Positions 54,318 to 64,000 of a stretch of DNA of 64,000 nucleotides are shown here, one piece after another. The translations under genes and the position numbers were made by a program. This DNA comes from Mycolicibacter kumamotonensis (lineage in GTDB: Bacteria > Actinomycetota > Actinomycetes > Mycobacteriales > Mycobacteriaceae): positions 186,001 to 250,000 of the forward strand of contig NZ_MVHU01000002.1 in the NCBI RefSeq assembly GCF_002086285.1, given 5' to 3'. Position 1 is the stretch's first letter; each line of letters starts with the position of its first letter. The notes beneath the pieces were generated by a model that saw only the letters and a program-made list of their open reading frames with translations, did not search any database and was not told where the DNA came from.

Positions 54318-55292
54318 CTAGTCCCGCATCCGCAGCACGACCTTGCCGGCCGCGGTGCGGTCCTCCAGCGCCGCCAGCGCATCGGCGGCCTGCTCCAAAG
54401 CGAACACCTGCGGTTGGGGCGCGGCCACCGCCCCGGAGGCCAACATCGGCTCCAACGCCGACCACTGCCGCTCCAGCTCGCCCGGATGCGACATCACCCA
54501 CGCGCCCCAACCGACCCCGACCACGTCGATGTTGTTGAGCAGCAGCCGGTTTACCTTCACCATCGGGATCTCACCGCCGGTGAACCCCACCACCAGCAGC
54601 TTCCCGCCGGGGGCCAGCGAGCGCAGGGAGTCGGTGAACCGGTCACCGCCGACCGGATCGAGCACCAGATCCACACCTTTGCCGCCGGTCAGTTCGGCGA
54701 CCGCTTCGCGGAACCCGTCGGCCGGCACCGTGTCGGTGGCACCGGCGGCCATGGCGACCTCGGCTTTGGCGGGGCTGGAGACCACGGCGATCACCCGGGA
54801 GGCGCCCAGCGGGCCGGCCAGTCGCAGCGTGGAGGTGCCGATGCCGCCGGCGGCGCCGTGCACCAGCACCGTGGCGCCCGCCGACAGCTTGCCCCGCGTG
54901 GTCAGCGCGAACAGCACGGTGAGGTCGTTGAACAGCAGCCCCGCCCCGGCCTCGAACGACACCGTGTCCGGCAGCTTGAACACCTGCTCGGCGGGCAGCG
55001 CGATCACCTGTGCCATCGCGCCGTTGAGCATGGTCAGTGCCGCCACCCGGTCGCCGGCGCGGACATGGGCGCCGGGTGGGGCGCTGCGCACCACGCCGGC
55101 GGCCTCCCCGCCGGGAACGAACGGCAGTTCGGGCTTGTACTGGTAGAGCCCGCGGGACTGCAGCACATCGGGGAAGGCCACGCCGGCGGCGTGGACGTCG
55201 ATGACGACGGCGCCGTCGTCGGCGGGTTCCTCGAGGTCGACCACCCGGGCAGCTGCCGGTCCGTCGAGCTGGGATATCTGTACCGCGCGCAT
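54318..55292 (-). CDS. Quinone oxidoreductase-like MDR protein
   Basis: 324-residue medium-chain reductase of the zeta-crystallin type. Seen: MRAVQISQLDGPAA, FPDVLQSRGLYQYKPELPFVPGGEAAGVV, NDLTVLFALTTRGKL and the nucleotide-binding HGAAGGIGTSTLRLAGPLGA, with ALEDRTAAGKVVLRM at the end. No structural zinc cysteines, consistent with the zinc-free NADPH quinone reductase group. The ATG at 55292 is chosen. It is divergent from the hydrolase at 55398. Confidence 0.92.
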   Translation of the reverse strand: MRAVQISQLDGPAAARVVDLEEPADDGAVVIDVHAAGVAFPDVLQSRGLYQYKPELPFVPGGEAAGVVRSAPPGAHVRAGDRVAALTMLNGAMAQVIALPAEQVFKLPDTVSFEAGAGLLFNDLTVLFALTTRGKLSAGATVLVHGAAGGIGTSTLRLAGPLGASRVIAVVSSPAKAEVAMAAGATDTVPADGFREAVAELTGGKGVDLVLDPVGGDRFTDSLRSLAPGGKLLVVGFTGGEIPMVKVNRLLLNNIDVVGVGWGAWVMSHPGELERQWSALEPMLASGAVAAPQPQVFALEQAADALAALEDRTAAGKVVLRMRD

Positions 55293-55397
55293 GGGCGACC
55301 CCTTCGTCAGCTGGAGAGCAGTGGCTAACGAGAAACCTAGACCACCGGGCGTACACTCACGATGCGGCAGTGTGGCCGCATCTTCTATGAGGTGGCC

Positions 55398-56381
55398 ATG
55401 AGTTCTCCTAGGTCCCGCCGGCAGCTTCGTGCCGGCACGATCCCGGCGGCGTTGCCGTCCGGCCGCACCGTCGCGGTCCGCGCAGCCGACGGAACCCGCC
55501 TGCACGCCGAGGTCTTCGGTCCACCCGACGGTTACCCGATCGTGCTGGCACACGGGATCACCTGCGCCATCCGGGTCTGGGGCCACCAGATCGCCGACCT
55601 GACCCGCGACTATCGGGTGATCGCCTACGACCACCGTGGTCACGGGCGCAGCGAGGTGCCCAAGCGCGGCGGTTACAGCCTGACCCACCTGGCCTCCGAT
55701 CTCGATTCGGTGCTGGAAGCCACCCTGGAGCCGGGGGAGCGCGCGGTGATCGCCGGGCATTCGATGGGCGGTATCGCCATCAGCGCCTGGTCGGATCGCT
55801 ACCGGCACCGGGTCGCTCAGCGCGCCGACGGGGTCGCGTTGATCAACACCACCACCGGTGACCTGCTTGCGCACGTCGACCTGTTCCGGGTTCCGCCGCC
55901 GCTGCAGCAGGTGCGGGTGCAGACGGCGCGCCGCGTGCTGCTGACGTTCGGCAATACCCCGATCGTCGGGCCGGCGAACTTGGCGGTGCGGCGGTTCGTG
56001 CACATGCTCGCGGTCGGCGGCGAGGCCGATGCCTCTGTCGCATCGCTGATCTGCGACCTTTTCGCCAAGACCCCGGCGGCCAGCCGAGGGCACTGGGTGC
56101 GGGTGCTGGTCGATTCTCTCGGCCCGTCGCACATCAGCCTGGAGGGTCTGACGGTACCGACCCTGGTCATCGGCAGCACCCGTGACCGGCTGCTGCCGAT
56201 CGTCGCGTCGCACCGGATCGCCTCGACCGCACCGAATCTCGTTAGGTTCGTCGAACTCAGCGGAGGCCACTGCTCGATCCTCGAACACCCCGAAGCGGTC
56301 AATCGCGAACTGCGTGACCTGGTCGAGCTGGCCACCGGATCCGGACGCACTCTGGCGGCCGATAGCGGAATCATCTCCTAA
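55398..56381 (+). CDS. Alpha/beta hydrolase
   Basis: 327-residue alpha/beta hydrolase. Seen: YPIVLAHGITCAIRVWGHQ (oxyanion HG), YDHRGHGRSEVP, the nucleophile elbow VIAGHSMGGIAI, VIGSTRDRLLPI (acid) and ELSGGHCSILEHPE (His). The ATG at 55398 is preferred; an ATG at 55362 would add 12 residues. No signal peptide is evident. An LLM oxidoreductase gene begins 5 bp after its stop, suggesting a shared transcript. Substrate unknown. Confidence 0.9.
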   Translation: MSSPRSRRQLRAGTIPAALPSGRTVAVRAADGTRLHAEVFGPPDGYPIVLAHGITCAIRVWGHQIADLTRDYRVIAYDHRGHGRSEVPKRGGYSLTHLASDLDSVLEATLEPGERAVIAGHSMGGIAISAWSDRYRHRVAQRADGVALINTTTGDLLAHVDLFRVPPPLQQVRVQTARRVLLTFGNTPIVGPANLAVRRFVHMLAVGGEADASVASLICDLFAKTPAASRGHWVRVLVDSLGPSHISLEGLTVPTLVIGSTRDRLLPIVASHRIASTAPNLVRFVELSGGHCSILEHPEAVNRELRDLVELATGSGRTLAADSGIIS

Positions 56382-56386
56382 CGGCA

Positions 56387-57385
56387 TTGAAAGTCCTCAC
56401 CGCGCTGAGCGGACTGACCGGCGTCGCCGACCAGGCGCGCGAGCTGCGCGACGCCGGCGTGCACGGGGTGTTCACTTTCGAGGGCCCGCACGACGTGTTC
56501 GCGCCGCTGACGCTGGCGGCCGGCGTGGGCGGGCTGGATCTGATGACCAACGTCGCGATCGCGTTCCCGCGCAACCCGATCCATCTGGCGCACCAGGCCA
56601 ACGACCATCAGTTGCTCAGCGGTGGGCGGTTCGTGCTGGGGTTGGGCACTCAGGTGCGCACCCAGATCGAGAAGCGGTTCGGCGCCGCGTTCGACCAGCC
56701 GGTAGCCCGCATGGTCGAACTGATCGCAGCGCTGCGGGCGATCTTCGATTCCTGGAACACCGGTGCGCGCTTGGACTTTCGCGGTGACTACTACCGGCAC
56801 ACCCTGATGACCCCGACGTTCAGCCCGGGGCCGAACCCACACGGCGCCCCGCCGATCTACGTCGGGGCGTTGGGGCCCCGGTTGACCCGGGCGGCCGCCG
56901 AGCACGCCGACGGACTGCTGGTGATGCCGTTCTCCACCAAGCGATTCCTGCACCAGCGAACGATGGCTGCGGTGCGTGCCGGGCTGCAACGGGCCGACCG
57001 GAGCGCAGCGGAGTTCGCCGTGGTGCCGGAGGTCATCGTGGCCACCGGTGCCACCGACGCCGAGCGGGAGGCCGCCGAAGCCGCCACCCGGAGGCTGCTC
57101 GGCTTCTATGCGTCGACGCCCGCCTATGCGCCGGTCCTGGCCGAACACGGCTGGCAGGAGTTGCAGCCCGAACTCAACGCGTTGTCCAAACAGGGCCGCT
57201 GGTCGGAGATGGGAGCGCGGATCGACGACGAGGTGCTGCACACCATCGCCGCCTGCGGCACACCGGCGCAGGTGGCCGCACACATCCGTGACCGGGTCGA
57301 GGGAATCTCCGACACCGTCTGCATCTACCAGGCGGCGCCCATCGCGCCGGCGTTGATCGGCGAGATCGTCACCGAACTGCGCTGA
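56387..57385 (+). CDS. F420-dependent-type LLM oxidoreductase (TIGR03617-like)
   Basis: 332-residue luciferase-like TIM barrel. Seen: KVLTALSGLTGVADQARELRDAGVHGVFTFEG, LMTNVAIAFPRNPIHLAHQANDHQLLSGGRFVLGLGTQ and PPIYVGALGPRLTRAAAEHADGLLV, the layout of the mycobacterial F420-dependent subgroup. The start appears to be the TTG at 56387, 5 bp after the hydrolase stop, because the conserved first strand begins there and no ATG is available. Substrate unknown. Confidence 0.9.
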   Translation: MKVLTALSGLTGVADQARELRDAGVHGVFTFEGPHDVFAPLTLAAGVGGLDLMTNVAIAFPRNPIHLAHQANDHQLLSGGRFVLGLGTQVRTQIEKRFGAAFDQPVARMVELIAALRAIFDSWNTGARLDFRGDYYRHTLMTPTFSPGPNPHGAPPIYVGALGPRLTRAAAEHADGLLVMPFSTKRFLHQRTMAAVRAGLQRADRSAAEFAVVPEVIVATGATDAEREAAEAATRRLLGFYASTPAYAPVLAEHGWQELQPELNALSKQGRWSEMGARIDDEVLHTIAACGTPAQVAAHIRDRVEGISDTVCIYQAAPIAPALIGEIVTELR

Positions 57386-57397
57386 CGGGCGCGGCCC

Positions 57398-57415
57398 CGC
57401 CCGCTGCTGCGGGCG
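57398..57415. terminator. Short hairpin between convergent genes
   Basis: 7-bp stem CGCCCGC (57398-57404) and GCGGGCG (57409-57415), loop TGCT, between the convergent stops at 57385 and 57421. No T-tract. Confidence 0.45.
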
Positions 57416-57420
57416 ATCGG

Positions 57421-58535
57421 TCAGGGGGCCATGGTGACCCAGTCGGGGAATCCCGTCGGGGTGTGCCGACCCAGCACCCCGTGCTCGTAGAGTCCCCAGC
57501 CCTCCATCGGGGCGGCATCGCCGTCGTGGCACACCGCACGCCCCACGTGGTCGATCATCCCGAAGCTGGTGCGTGCGATGACGCCCGGATCGGTCATGTC
57601 GTAGGTCAGCCGCTCGGTGAACTTCTCGCCCTTCCACTGCCCGTGCAGCCAGTCGGTGTCGCCGCCGTACCCGCCGCCGACGTGAATCGGCACCGGCAGT
57701 TTGGATTCCACCTCGAAGACCACCGGGGTGCCGTCCGGCCGGGTCGCCTCGATGGTGGCGCCGGTGGCGATCCGGGTACCGGAGCGGTAGCGGGTGGAGA
57801 TCCGCGGCCAGCCCAGCTGTTCGACGCGCCCGTCGCGCCAGATCCGGGTGCAGTCGTTGAGCGACCGGAACCCGTCGGGTTCCTCCTGGATGATCATCAC
57901 CACCGCGAAGTCGTCGAACGCCATCGGCACATACAGCCACCACATGCCGTCGAACGGCGGGTCGGCGGGCCGGCCGGCCGGTTCACGTTCGCCGACCGGG
58001 CGGATGCCCCAGGAGCGGTCACGTGATCCGATCCAGACCGACGGGTCGACGGGGATCTCCTCGCCGTCGATGACGATCTGACCGCTCCACGAGCCGAGTT
58101 GGGCGAACCGCTGCGCGTCCAGGGTGACCCGGTTGCCCGACCGCAGGATGTGCGGCTGTTCCTGCACCACGTCGAACAGGCCCTGCCAGCGCAGGTCGAC
58201 CGCGATGCCTTCGGTGTCCTCCAGGACCACTCGCAGCGAACGTAGCGGGTCGGTGACCTCGATGCGGTAGCCCCCCACGTGCTGGTTGAGCCGGTCGGAG
58301 TCGATGGCATCCGACAGATGCACCGCGGTCTGGGTGTCGCCGCGCCGCACCAGAACGAAGGCGTCTTTCACGCCGAGGTTGGGGTAGTAGCCGCAACCGG
58401 TGATCAAGAAGATGTCCCCGGAACGGTCATGGGCGTTCAGGTAGCACCGGTCGTAGAAATTGCGGTCCGAGGAGCCCGGCCAGGCGATCGGTTGCGGCAG
58501 TTGGTGAACCGGGTATTCGTCGAGTGGTCCCAGCA

Positions 58536-58536
<1 letters not shown>
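57421..58536 (-). CDS. Conserved protein of unknown function (Rv3169-type)
   Basis: 371 residues, beta-rich. Distinct segments: HQLPQPIAWPGSSDRNFYDRCYLNAHD, GYYPNLGVKDAFVLVRRGDTQ, SWSGQIVIDG, VGSRDRSWGIRP-like IGSRDRSWGIRPVGEREP, and CHDGDAAPMEGWGLYEHGVLG. No signal peptide or membrane helix. The family is common in mycobacteria but uncharacterised. Its start overlaps the stop of the upstream kinase-like gene by 1 nt (TGATG), so the pair is co-translated, as expected of Rv3168-Rv3169 neighbours. Confidence 0.85.
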
Positions 58537-60323
<1,787 letters not shown>

Positions 60324-60327
60324 CGCG

Positions 60328-61014
60328 ATGACCGCACCGACCGAACCGCAGCCCTTTCCGGCCGACTGGGATTCGTTGCTGGTGCTGGTTCCGCACCCCG
60401 ACGATCCCGAATACGGCACCGCCGCCGCGGTCGCCAAATGGACCGCCGCCGGCAAAACCGTCCGCTACGCCCTGGCCTGTCGCGGCGAAGCGGGCATTGA
60501 GGGTATGGCCCCGCAGCAGGCCGGGCCGCTGCGGGAGGACGAGCAGCGGCGGGCGGCGGCGATCGTCGGGGTTTCCCACGTCGACTTCTGGGACTTCCCG
60601 GACAGCAACATCCGTAACACGCCGGCATTGCGGGACAAGATCGCCGCGGTGATCGCCGAACTCCGCCCCGATGTCGTGGTGGCGATTTACGGTGGCGCGG
60701 AGTTCGCTTCGGGCGCCCCCAATCAACGCGACCACATCGAGTTCGCCGCCGCGGTCACCGGCGCCTGGGACAGCCTGACCGACCCGCCGCGCTGGCTGTT
60801 CCAGAACGGACCGGCGCCCACCCACGTCGAGACCGTCGACGGCTACCTCGACACCGCGGTGGATTCGCTGGCCGCGCACGAGGTCTACCTATCGGTGCTG
60901 GATCCGCAGACCCCGGTTCGCGAGCAGGCCCGAGCGGTGATCGACATGACCTGCGCGGAACTGTCGGGCCGGCGGGTGGCCGGTTTCATCCTGGAAAGGA
61001 CCACGGACCGATGA
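60328..61014 (+). CDS. PIG-L family deacetylase
   Basis: 228-residue zinc deacetylase-like protein. The zinc motif is PHPDDPEYG (residues ~17-25; usual PHPDDxE), with the later His in NQRDHIEFAAAV. The family includes GlcNAc-PI and mycothiol-pathway de-N-acetylases. Start is the ATG at 60328, 4 bp after the TetR stop. Its stop overlaps the next start by 4 nt, so it is translationally coupled to the Gfo/Idh oxidoreductase. The substrate is probably an N-acetylated sugar or related amide; inference. Confidence 0.92.
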   Translation: MTAPTEPQPFPADWDSLLVLVPHPDDPEYGTAAAVAKWTAAGKTVRYALACRGEAGIEGMAPQQAGPLREDEQRRAAAIVGVSHVDFWDFPDSNIRNTPALRDKIAAVIAELRPDVVVAIYGGAEFASGAPNQRDHIEFAAAVTGAWDSLTDPPRWLFQNGPAPTHVETVDGYLDTAVDSLAAHEVYLSVLDPQTPVREQARAVIDMTCAELSGRRVAGFILERTTDR

Positions 61015-62003
61015 CCCAGCCCAGACTGCGAATCGGGGTGCTCGGTGCCGCCCGGATCACCCCGGTGTCGCTGCTCAAGCCCGCTGCCGACAACCCCGAG
61101 GTGGTGGTCAGCGCGGTCGCGGCGCGCGACGCCGGTCGGGCCCGGGCCTTTGCCGCCAAGCACGGCATCGGCCGGGTGCACGACGGCTACGACGAGCTGA
61201 TCGCCGACCCCGATGTCGACGCCGTCTACAACCCGCTGCCCAACAACCTGCACGGACGGTGGACACGCGCGGCGTTGGCCGCCGGCAAGCATGTGCTCTG
61301 CGAAAAACCGTTCACCGCCAACGCCGATGAGGCCCGCCAGATCGCCGAGGTGGCCGCGAAAACCGACCGGGTGGTGATGGAGGCGTTCCACTACCGGTAT
61401 CACCCGATGACATTGCGCATCGAGGAGATCATCGCCTCGGGGGAGTTGGGGACGCTGCGGCGGGTGGACGCCGCCTTGAGCTTCCCGTTGCCCCGGTTCT
61501 CCGATATCCGCTACGACTTCACGCTGGCCGGCGGCGCGTTGATGGACGCCGGCTGTTATGCGGTGCACATGGCTCGTACTTTCGGCGGCGCGACGCCGGA
61601 AGTCGCTTCCGCGCAGGCGAAACTGCGTGATCCGCAGATCGACCGGGCCATGACCGCGCAGCTGCGGTTCCCGGCCGGACACACCGGGTCGATCCGCTGT
61701 TCGTTGTGGTCGTCGAACCTGCTGCAAGTCAGTGCCCGGGTGACCGGTGATCGTGGCGAACTGCGGGCGCTCAATCCGCTGATGCCCCAGTACCCCCACC
61801 GGCTCCGGGTCCATTCGCAGCGGGGCAGGCGCGTCGAGCGCTTCACCCACCGCGCCTCCTACGCCTACCAGCTCGACGCGTTCGCCGACGCCGTGCTGCG
61901 CGGCGCGCCGGTGCGGACCACGCCGCAGGACGCGATCGAGAACATGGCGGTCATCGACGCGATCTACCAGGCCGCCGGCCTACCGATTCGCCGGCCGAGC
62001 TGA
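61011..62003 (+). CDS. Gfo/Idh/MocA-family oxidoreductase
   Basis: 330-residue NAD(P)-dependent oxidoreductase. Rossmann loop LRIGVLGAARITPVSLLKPA, DVDAVYNPLPNNLHGRWTRAAL, the EKP motif CEKPFTANADEA and VVMEAFHYRYHPM, with the catalytic-region DAGCYAVHMAR. Members oxidise sugars, inositols or dihydrodiols. Coupling to the PIG-L gene suggests both act on the same sugar-like compound; inference. Start ATG overlaps the upstream stop (ATGA). Confidence 0.93.
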   Translation: MTQPRLRIGVLGAARITPVSLLKPAADNPEVVVSAVAARDAGRARAFAAKHGIGRVHDGYDELIADPDVDAVYNPLPNNLHGRWTRAALAAGKHVLCEKPFTANADEARQIAEVAAKTDRVVMEAFHYRYHPMTLRIEEIIASGELGTLRRVDAALSFPLPRFSDIRYDFTLAGGALMDAGCYAVHMARTFGGATPEVASAQAKLRDPQIDRAMTAQLRFPAGHTGSIRCSLWSSNLLQVSARVTGDRGELRALNPLMPQYPHRLRVHSQRGRRVERFTHRASYAYQLDAFADAVLRGAPVRTTPQDAIENMAVIDAIYQAAGLPIRRPS

Positions 62004-62011
62004 GCCCTAAG

Positions 62012-62500
62012 TCAGGCGTCGTGGCCGGGCTCGATGTCGCCGACGTCGGAGAACGCCAGCAGCCGCCCGGCCGGGCGGGAGGCATGCCCGGCGACGGGCT
62101 CCAGCAGGTAGCCCAGGTGGTCGCCGAGTTCGATACGGCTCAGCGTCTTGCCGACGAACCAGGCCGCGGCGTCGTCGAGGATCGGCATACCCGCGGGGCC
62201 GGTGTGCCAGCTGCAGTGCTGGAACTTGTCGGTGTCGTCGCCGGTCTGGCCGCCGAACAGCCGGGCGAGCTCAAGGCTGCGGCGTTCCAGCACATGAACG
62301 GCCAGGTGCTGCGAGCGGGCGGCCACCCCGAAGGTGTGGTTGCGTCGGGATATCCCGACCAGAAACCTCAGCGGCGCCAGGCTGGTTTGGGTGGCGAACC
62401 CGACCAGGCAGCCCGAGCGATGCCCGTCGGCCGCGGTCGTTACCACGAACATGCTGTAGTCCAGCATCGCGGCCAGACGCTCGAATGATTGGTCGTCCAT
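62012..62500 (-). CDS. Flavin reductase-like FMN-binding protein
   Basis: 162 residues of the flavin-reductase-like/DIM6 type: MLDYSMFVVTTAADGHRSGCLVGFATQTSLAPLRFLVGISRRNHTF (split-barrel with the SxxPP-like region), LAVHVLERRSLELARLFGG and GDHLGYLLEPVAGH. It probably binds FMN and may supply reduced flavin to an oxygenase or be a small reductase itself. The ATG at 62500 is used. nuoN ends 28 bp upstream on the same strand; whether they are co-transcribed is unclear. Confidence 0.88.
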   Translation of the reverse strand: MDDQSFERLAAMLDYSMFVVTTAADGHRSGCLVGFATQTSLAPLRFLVGISRRNHTFGVAARSQHLAVHVLERRSLELARLFGGQTGDDTDKFQHCSWHTGPAGMPILDDAAAWFVGKTLSRIELGDHLGYLLEPVAGHASRPAGRLLAFSDVGDIEPGHDA

Positions 62501-62527
62501 CAGTCCATGATGACCGGCGTCCGGCGG

Positions 62528-64000
62528 CTACCGGGCGAATACCGTCGCGGCATCCACCAGATCCAGCAGCGGCTGCGGGAACACCCCCAGCACGATGGTG
62601 ACCGCGGCGCACAGCGCGATCGCGGCCTTGCTCCACACGCGGGGTAGCACGAGTTGAGGCGGGTCGTCGGGGGAGTCGGTGAAGAACATCAGCACGATCA
62701 CCCGGACGTAGAAGTAGGCGGCGACGCCGCTGGCGATCACGCCGATCACCACCAGCGGGACGGCGCCGCCTTCGGCGGCCGCCTTGAACACCGCGAACTT
62801 GCTGACGAAGCCGCTGGTCAACGGGATACCCGCGAACGCCAGCAGGAACATCGAAAACAGCAGGCCCACAACGGGATAGCGCTGTCCCAGCCCGGCCCAC
62901 CGGGACATGTCGAGTTCTTCTTCGCCGCCCGAGCCGCGGATCAGGTTCACCACCGCGAAGGCGCCCACGGTGGAGAAGCTGTAGGCGAAAAGGTAGAACA
63001 GCGTCGAGGAGACGCCCGCCGGGATCGCGGACAGTACGCCGGTCAGCACGAAACCCACATGGGCGATCGAGGAGTAGGCCAGCATCCGCTTGATGTCGGT
63101 CTGGGTGATCGCCGCGATGGTGGCCACCACCATGGTCAGCACCGAGATCAGCCACAGCAGCGGACGCCACTGCGCCTCCAGGGCCGGCAGCGCGACATAG
63201 ACGATCCGCAGCATCGCCCCGAAGGCGGCGACCTTGGTCGCGGCCGCCATGAAACCGGTGATCGGTGTCGGCGCACCGACGTAGACGTCGGGAACCCAGG
63301 AGTGGAACGGCACGGCGCCGACTTTGAAGAACAGCCCCACCAACAGCAGGCCGGCGCCGATCAGCGCCAGCGGGTCACTGCTGTGGGCGAACAACTGCTC
63401 GCCGATCTCGGGCAGTGCCAGAGTGGCCGTGGCGCCATAGAGCAGGGCGGCGCCGAACAGGAACAGCGCCGAGGAGAACGCGCCCAGCAGAAAGTATTTC
63501 AGCGCCGCTTCCTGCGACAGCAGGCGACGGTAGCGTGCCAGCCCGCACAGCAGATACAGCGGCAGGGAGAGCACTTCCAGCGCCACGAACATGGTGACCA
63601 GGTCGTTGGCGGCGGGGAACACCATCATGCCGCCGATGGCCAGCACGGTCAGCGGGAACACCTCGGTCTGGGTCACTCCGGCGCGGGCGGCCTCGAGTTC
63701 GGTGATGCTGCCCGGGACCGCGGATGCCTGCGGAGTGAACGAATCCAGGCCCGCCCGGCCGCGGGTGCCCGGCGGCGCGGTCGGGGCGGTGGCGGCGCCC
63801 GGGCCCTCGGCGGCGCCGACGTTGCGTTCGGCGATGAAGACGACGGCCATGATCCCGACCAGCAGCACGGTGCCCTGCAGCACCAGCACCGGCCGGTCGA
63901 CCGCCACCGCGCCCAGCACCGCGAGGCGCCCGGCGGCCGGCAGCTCGCGGCCCACGGCGACGACGGCGACGAACGCGGCGGCCAATCCGCCGATGGCGAG
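62528..64000 (-). CDS. nuoN: NADH-quinone oxidoreductase subunit N (partial, 5' end outside window)
   Basis: Antiporter-like membrane subunit of respiratory complex I. About 490 residues are visible; the start lies beyond 64000. Conserved segments include GGMMVFPAANDLVTMFVALEVLSLPLYLL (helices with the essential Glu), EAALKYFLLGAFSSALFLFGAALLYG, FKVGAVPFHSWVPDVYVGAPTPITGFMAAATKVAAF (key Lys residues) and KRMLAYSSIAHVGFVL. As the last nuo gene its orientation implies the rest of the nuo operon lies to the right. Corresponds to Rv3158. Confidence 0.96.
   Translation of the reverse strand, partial: LAIGGLAAAFVAVVAVGRELPAAGRLAVLGAVAVDRPVLVLQGTVLLVGIMAVVFIAERNVGAAEGPGAATAPTAPPGTRGRAGLDSFTPQASAVPGSITELEAARAGVTQTEVFPLTVLAIGGMMVFPAANDLVTMFVALEVLSLPLYLLCGLARYRRLLSQEAALKYFLLGAFSSALFLFGAALLYGATATLALPEIGEQLFAHSSDPLALIGAGLLLVGLFFKVGAVPFHSWVPDVYVGAPTPITGFMAAATKVAAFGAMLRIVYVALPALEAQWRPLLWLISVLTMVVATIAAITQTDIKRMLAYSSIAHVGFVLTGVLSAIPAGVSSTLFYLFAYSFSTVGAFAVVNLIRGSGGEEELDMSRWAGLGQRYPVVGLLFSMFLLAFAGIPLTSGFVSKFAVFKAAAEGGAVPLVVIGVIASGVAAYFYVRVIVLMFFTDSPDDPPQLVLPRVWSKAAIALCAAVTIVLGVFPQPLLDLVDAATVFAR

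Overview
The window is high-GC DNA from a member of the Mycobacteriaceae. The evidence is two PPE-family genes, whiB1, whiB7, sigH-rshA, pdtaS, adnA-adnB, mrx1, the small ribosomal protein gene bL37 and a UPF0182 gene. About two thirds of it (1886-48672) follows, in inverted orientation, the gene order of M. tuberculosis Rv3226c down to Rv3193c. The far right end (57421-64000) resembles Rv3169-Rv3167c plus nuoN (Rv3158). Comparisons with M. tuberculosis come from memory of its gene order and protein sequences; no search was run. The PPE-SVP genes fit a slow-growing Mycobacterium or a related genus, but the species cannot be named from this window.

Layout. 1-5324: an LLM oxidoreductase, a methyltransferase, an SRAP-domain DNA-protein crosslink protein, and two tandem PPE genes that both end in a SHOCT-like tail. 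5536-7709: an OmpR-type response regulator and histidine kinase. 7830-10591: an SDR gene, a TetR regulator, a CsbD stress protein and a STAS anti-anti-sigma factor, linked by four copies of a 15-bp palindrome GTTTAC-N3-GTAAAC. 10598-15295: a YbaK deacylase, sigH-rshA (thiol and heat stress), bL37, a secreted protein, a biotinyl-domain protein, the PdtaS kinase and whiB1. 15552-25828: lipid kinase, isochorismate synthase, phosphatase, ParA, RhlE helicase, ferritin-like protein, TetR and a DUF3152 protease. 25929-48672: MoeZ, LipV, the AdnAB motor-nuclease, a K+ channel, NudC, mycoredoxin, UvrD2, whiB7 with its attenuator leader, an ABC1 kinase with an orphan cyclodehydratase-like partner, zinc and PDZ/Lon-like proteases, and UPF0182.

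48698-57385 replaces the roughly twenty genes found here in M. tuberculosis. It contains an MpaB-like oxygenase, the initiator tRNA, two transporters, a hydrolase with a divergent MerR regulator, a quinone oxidoreductase, another hydrolase and a second LLM oxidoreductase. 57421-62500 holds the Rv3169/Rv3168/Rv3167c-type set, a coupled PIG-L deacetylase and Gfo/Idh oxidoreductase, and a flavin reductase. nuoN runs off the right edge.

Stress and redox control is the main theme: SigH/RshA, WhiB1, WhiB7, mycoredoxin, NudC, PdtaS, a SigF-type promoter and STAS protein. DNA repair is the second: AdnAB, UvrD2, SRAP and an alkyltransferase-like protein. The sequence-level observations most worth following are the four-copy palindrome regulon, the SHOCT-tailed PPE pair, a short leader peptide coupled to parA, the whiB7 leader ORF and attenuator, the orphan cyclodehydratase-like gene, and two kinds of intergenic inverted repeat. 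No CRISPR array, insertion sequence or prophage was seen.
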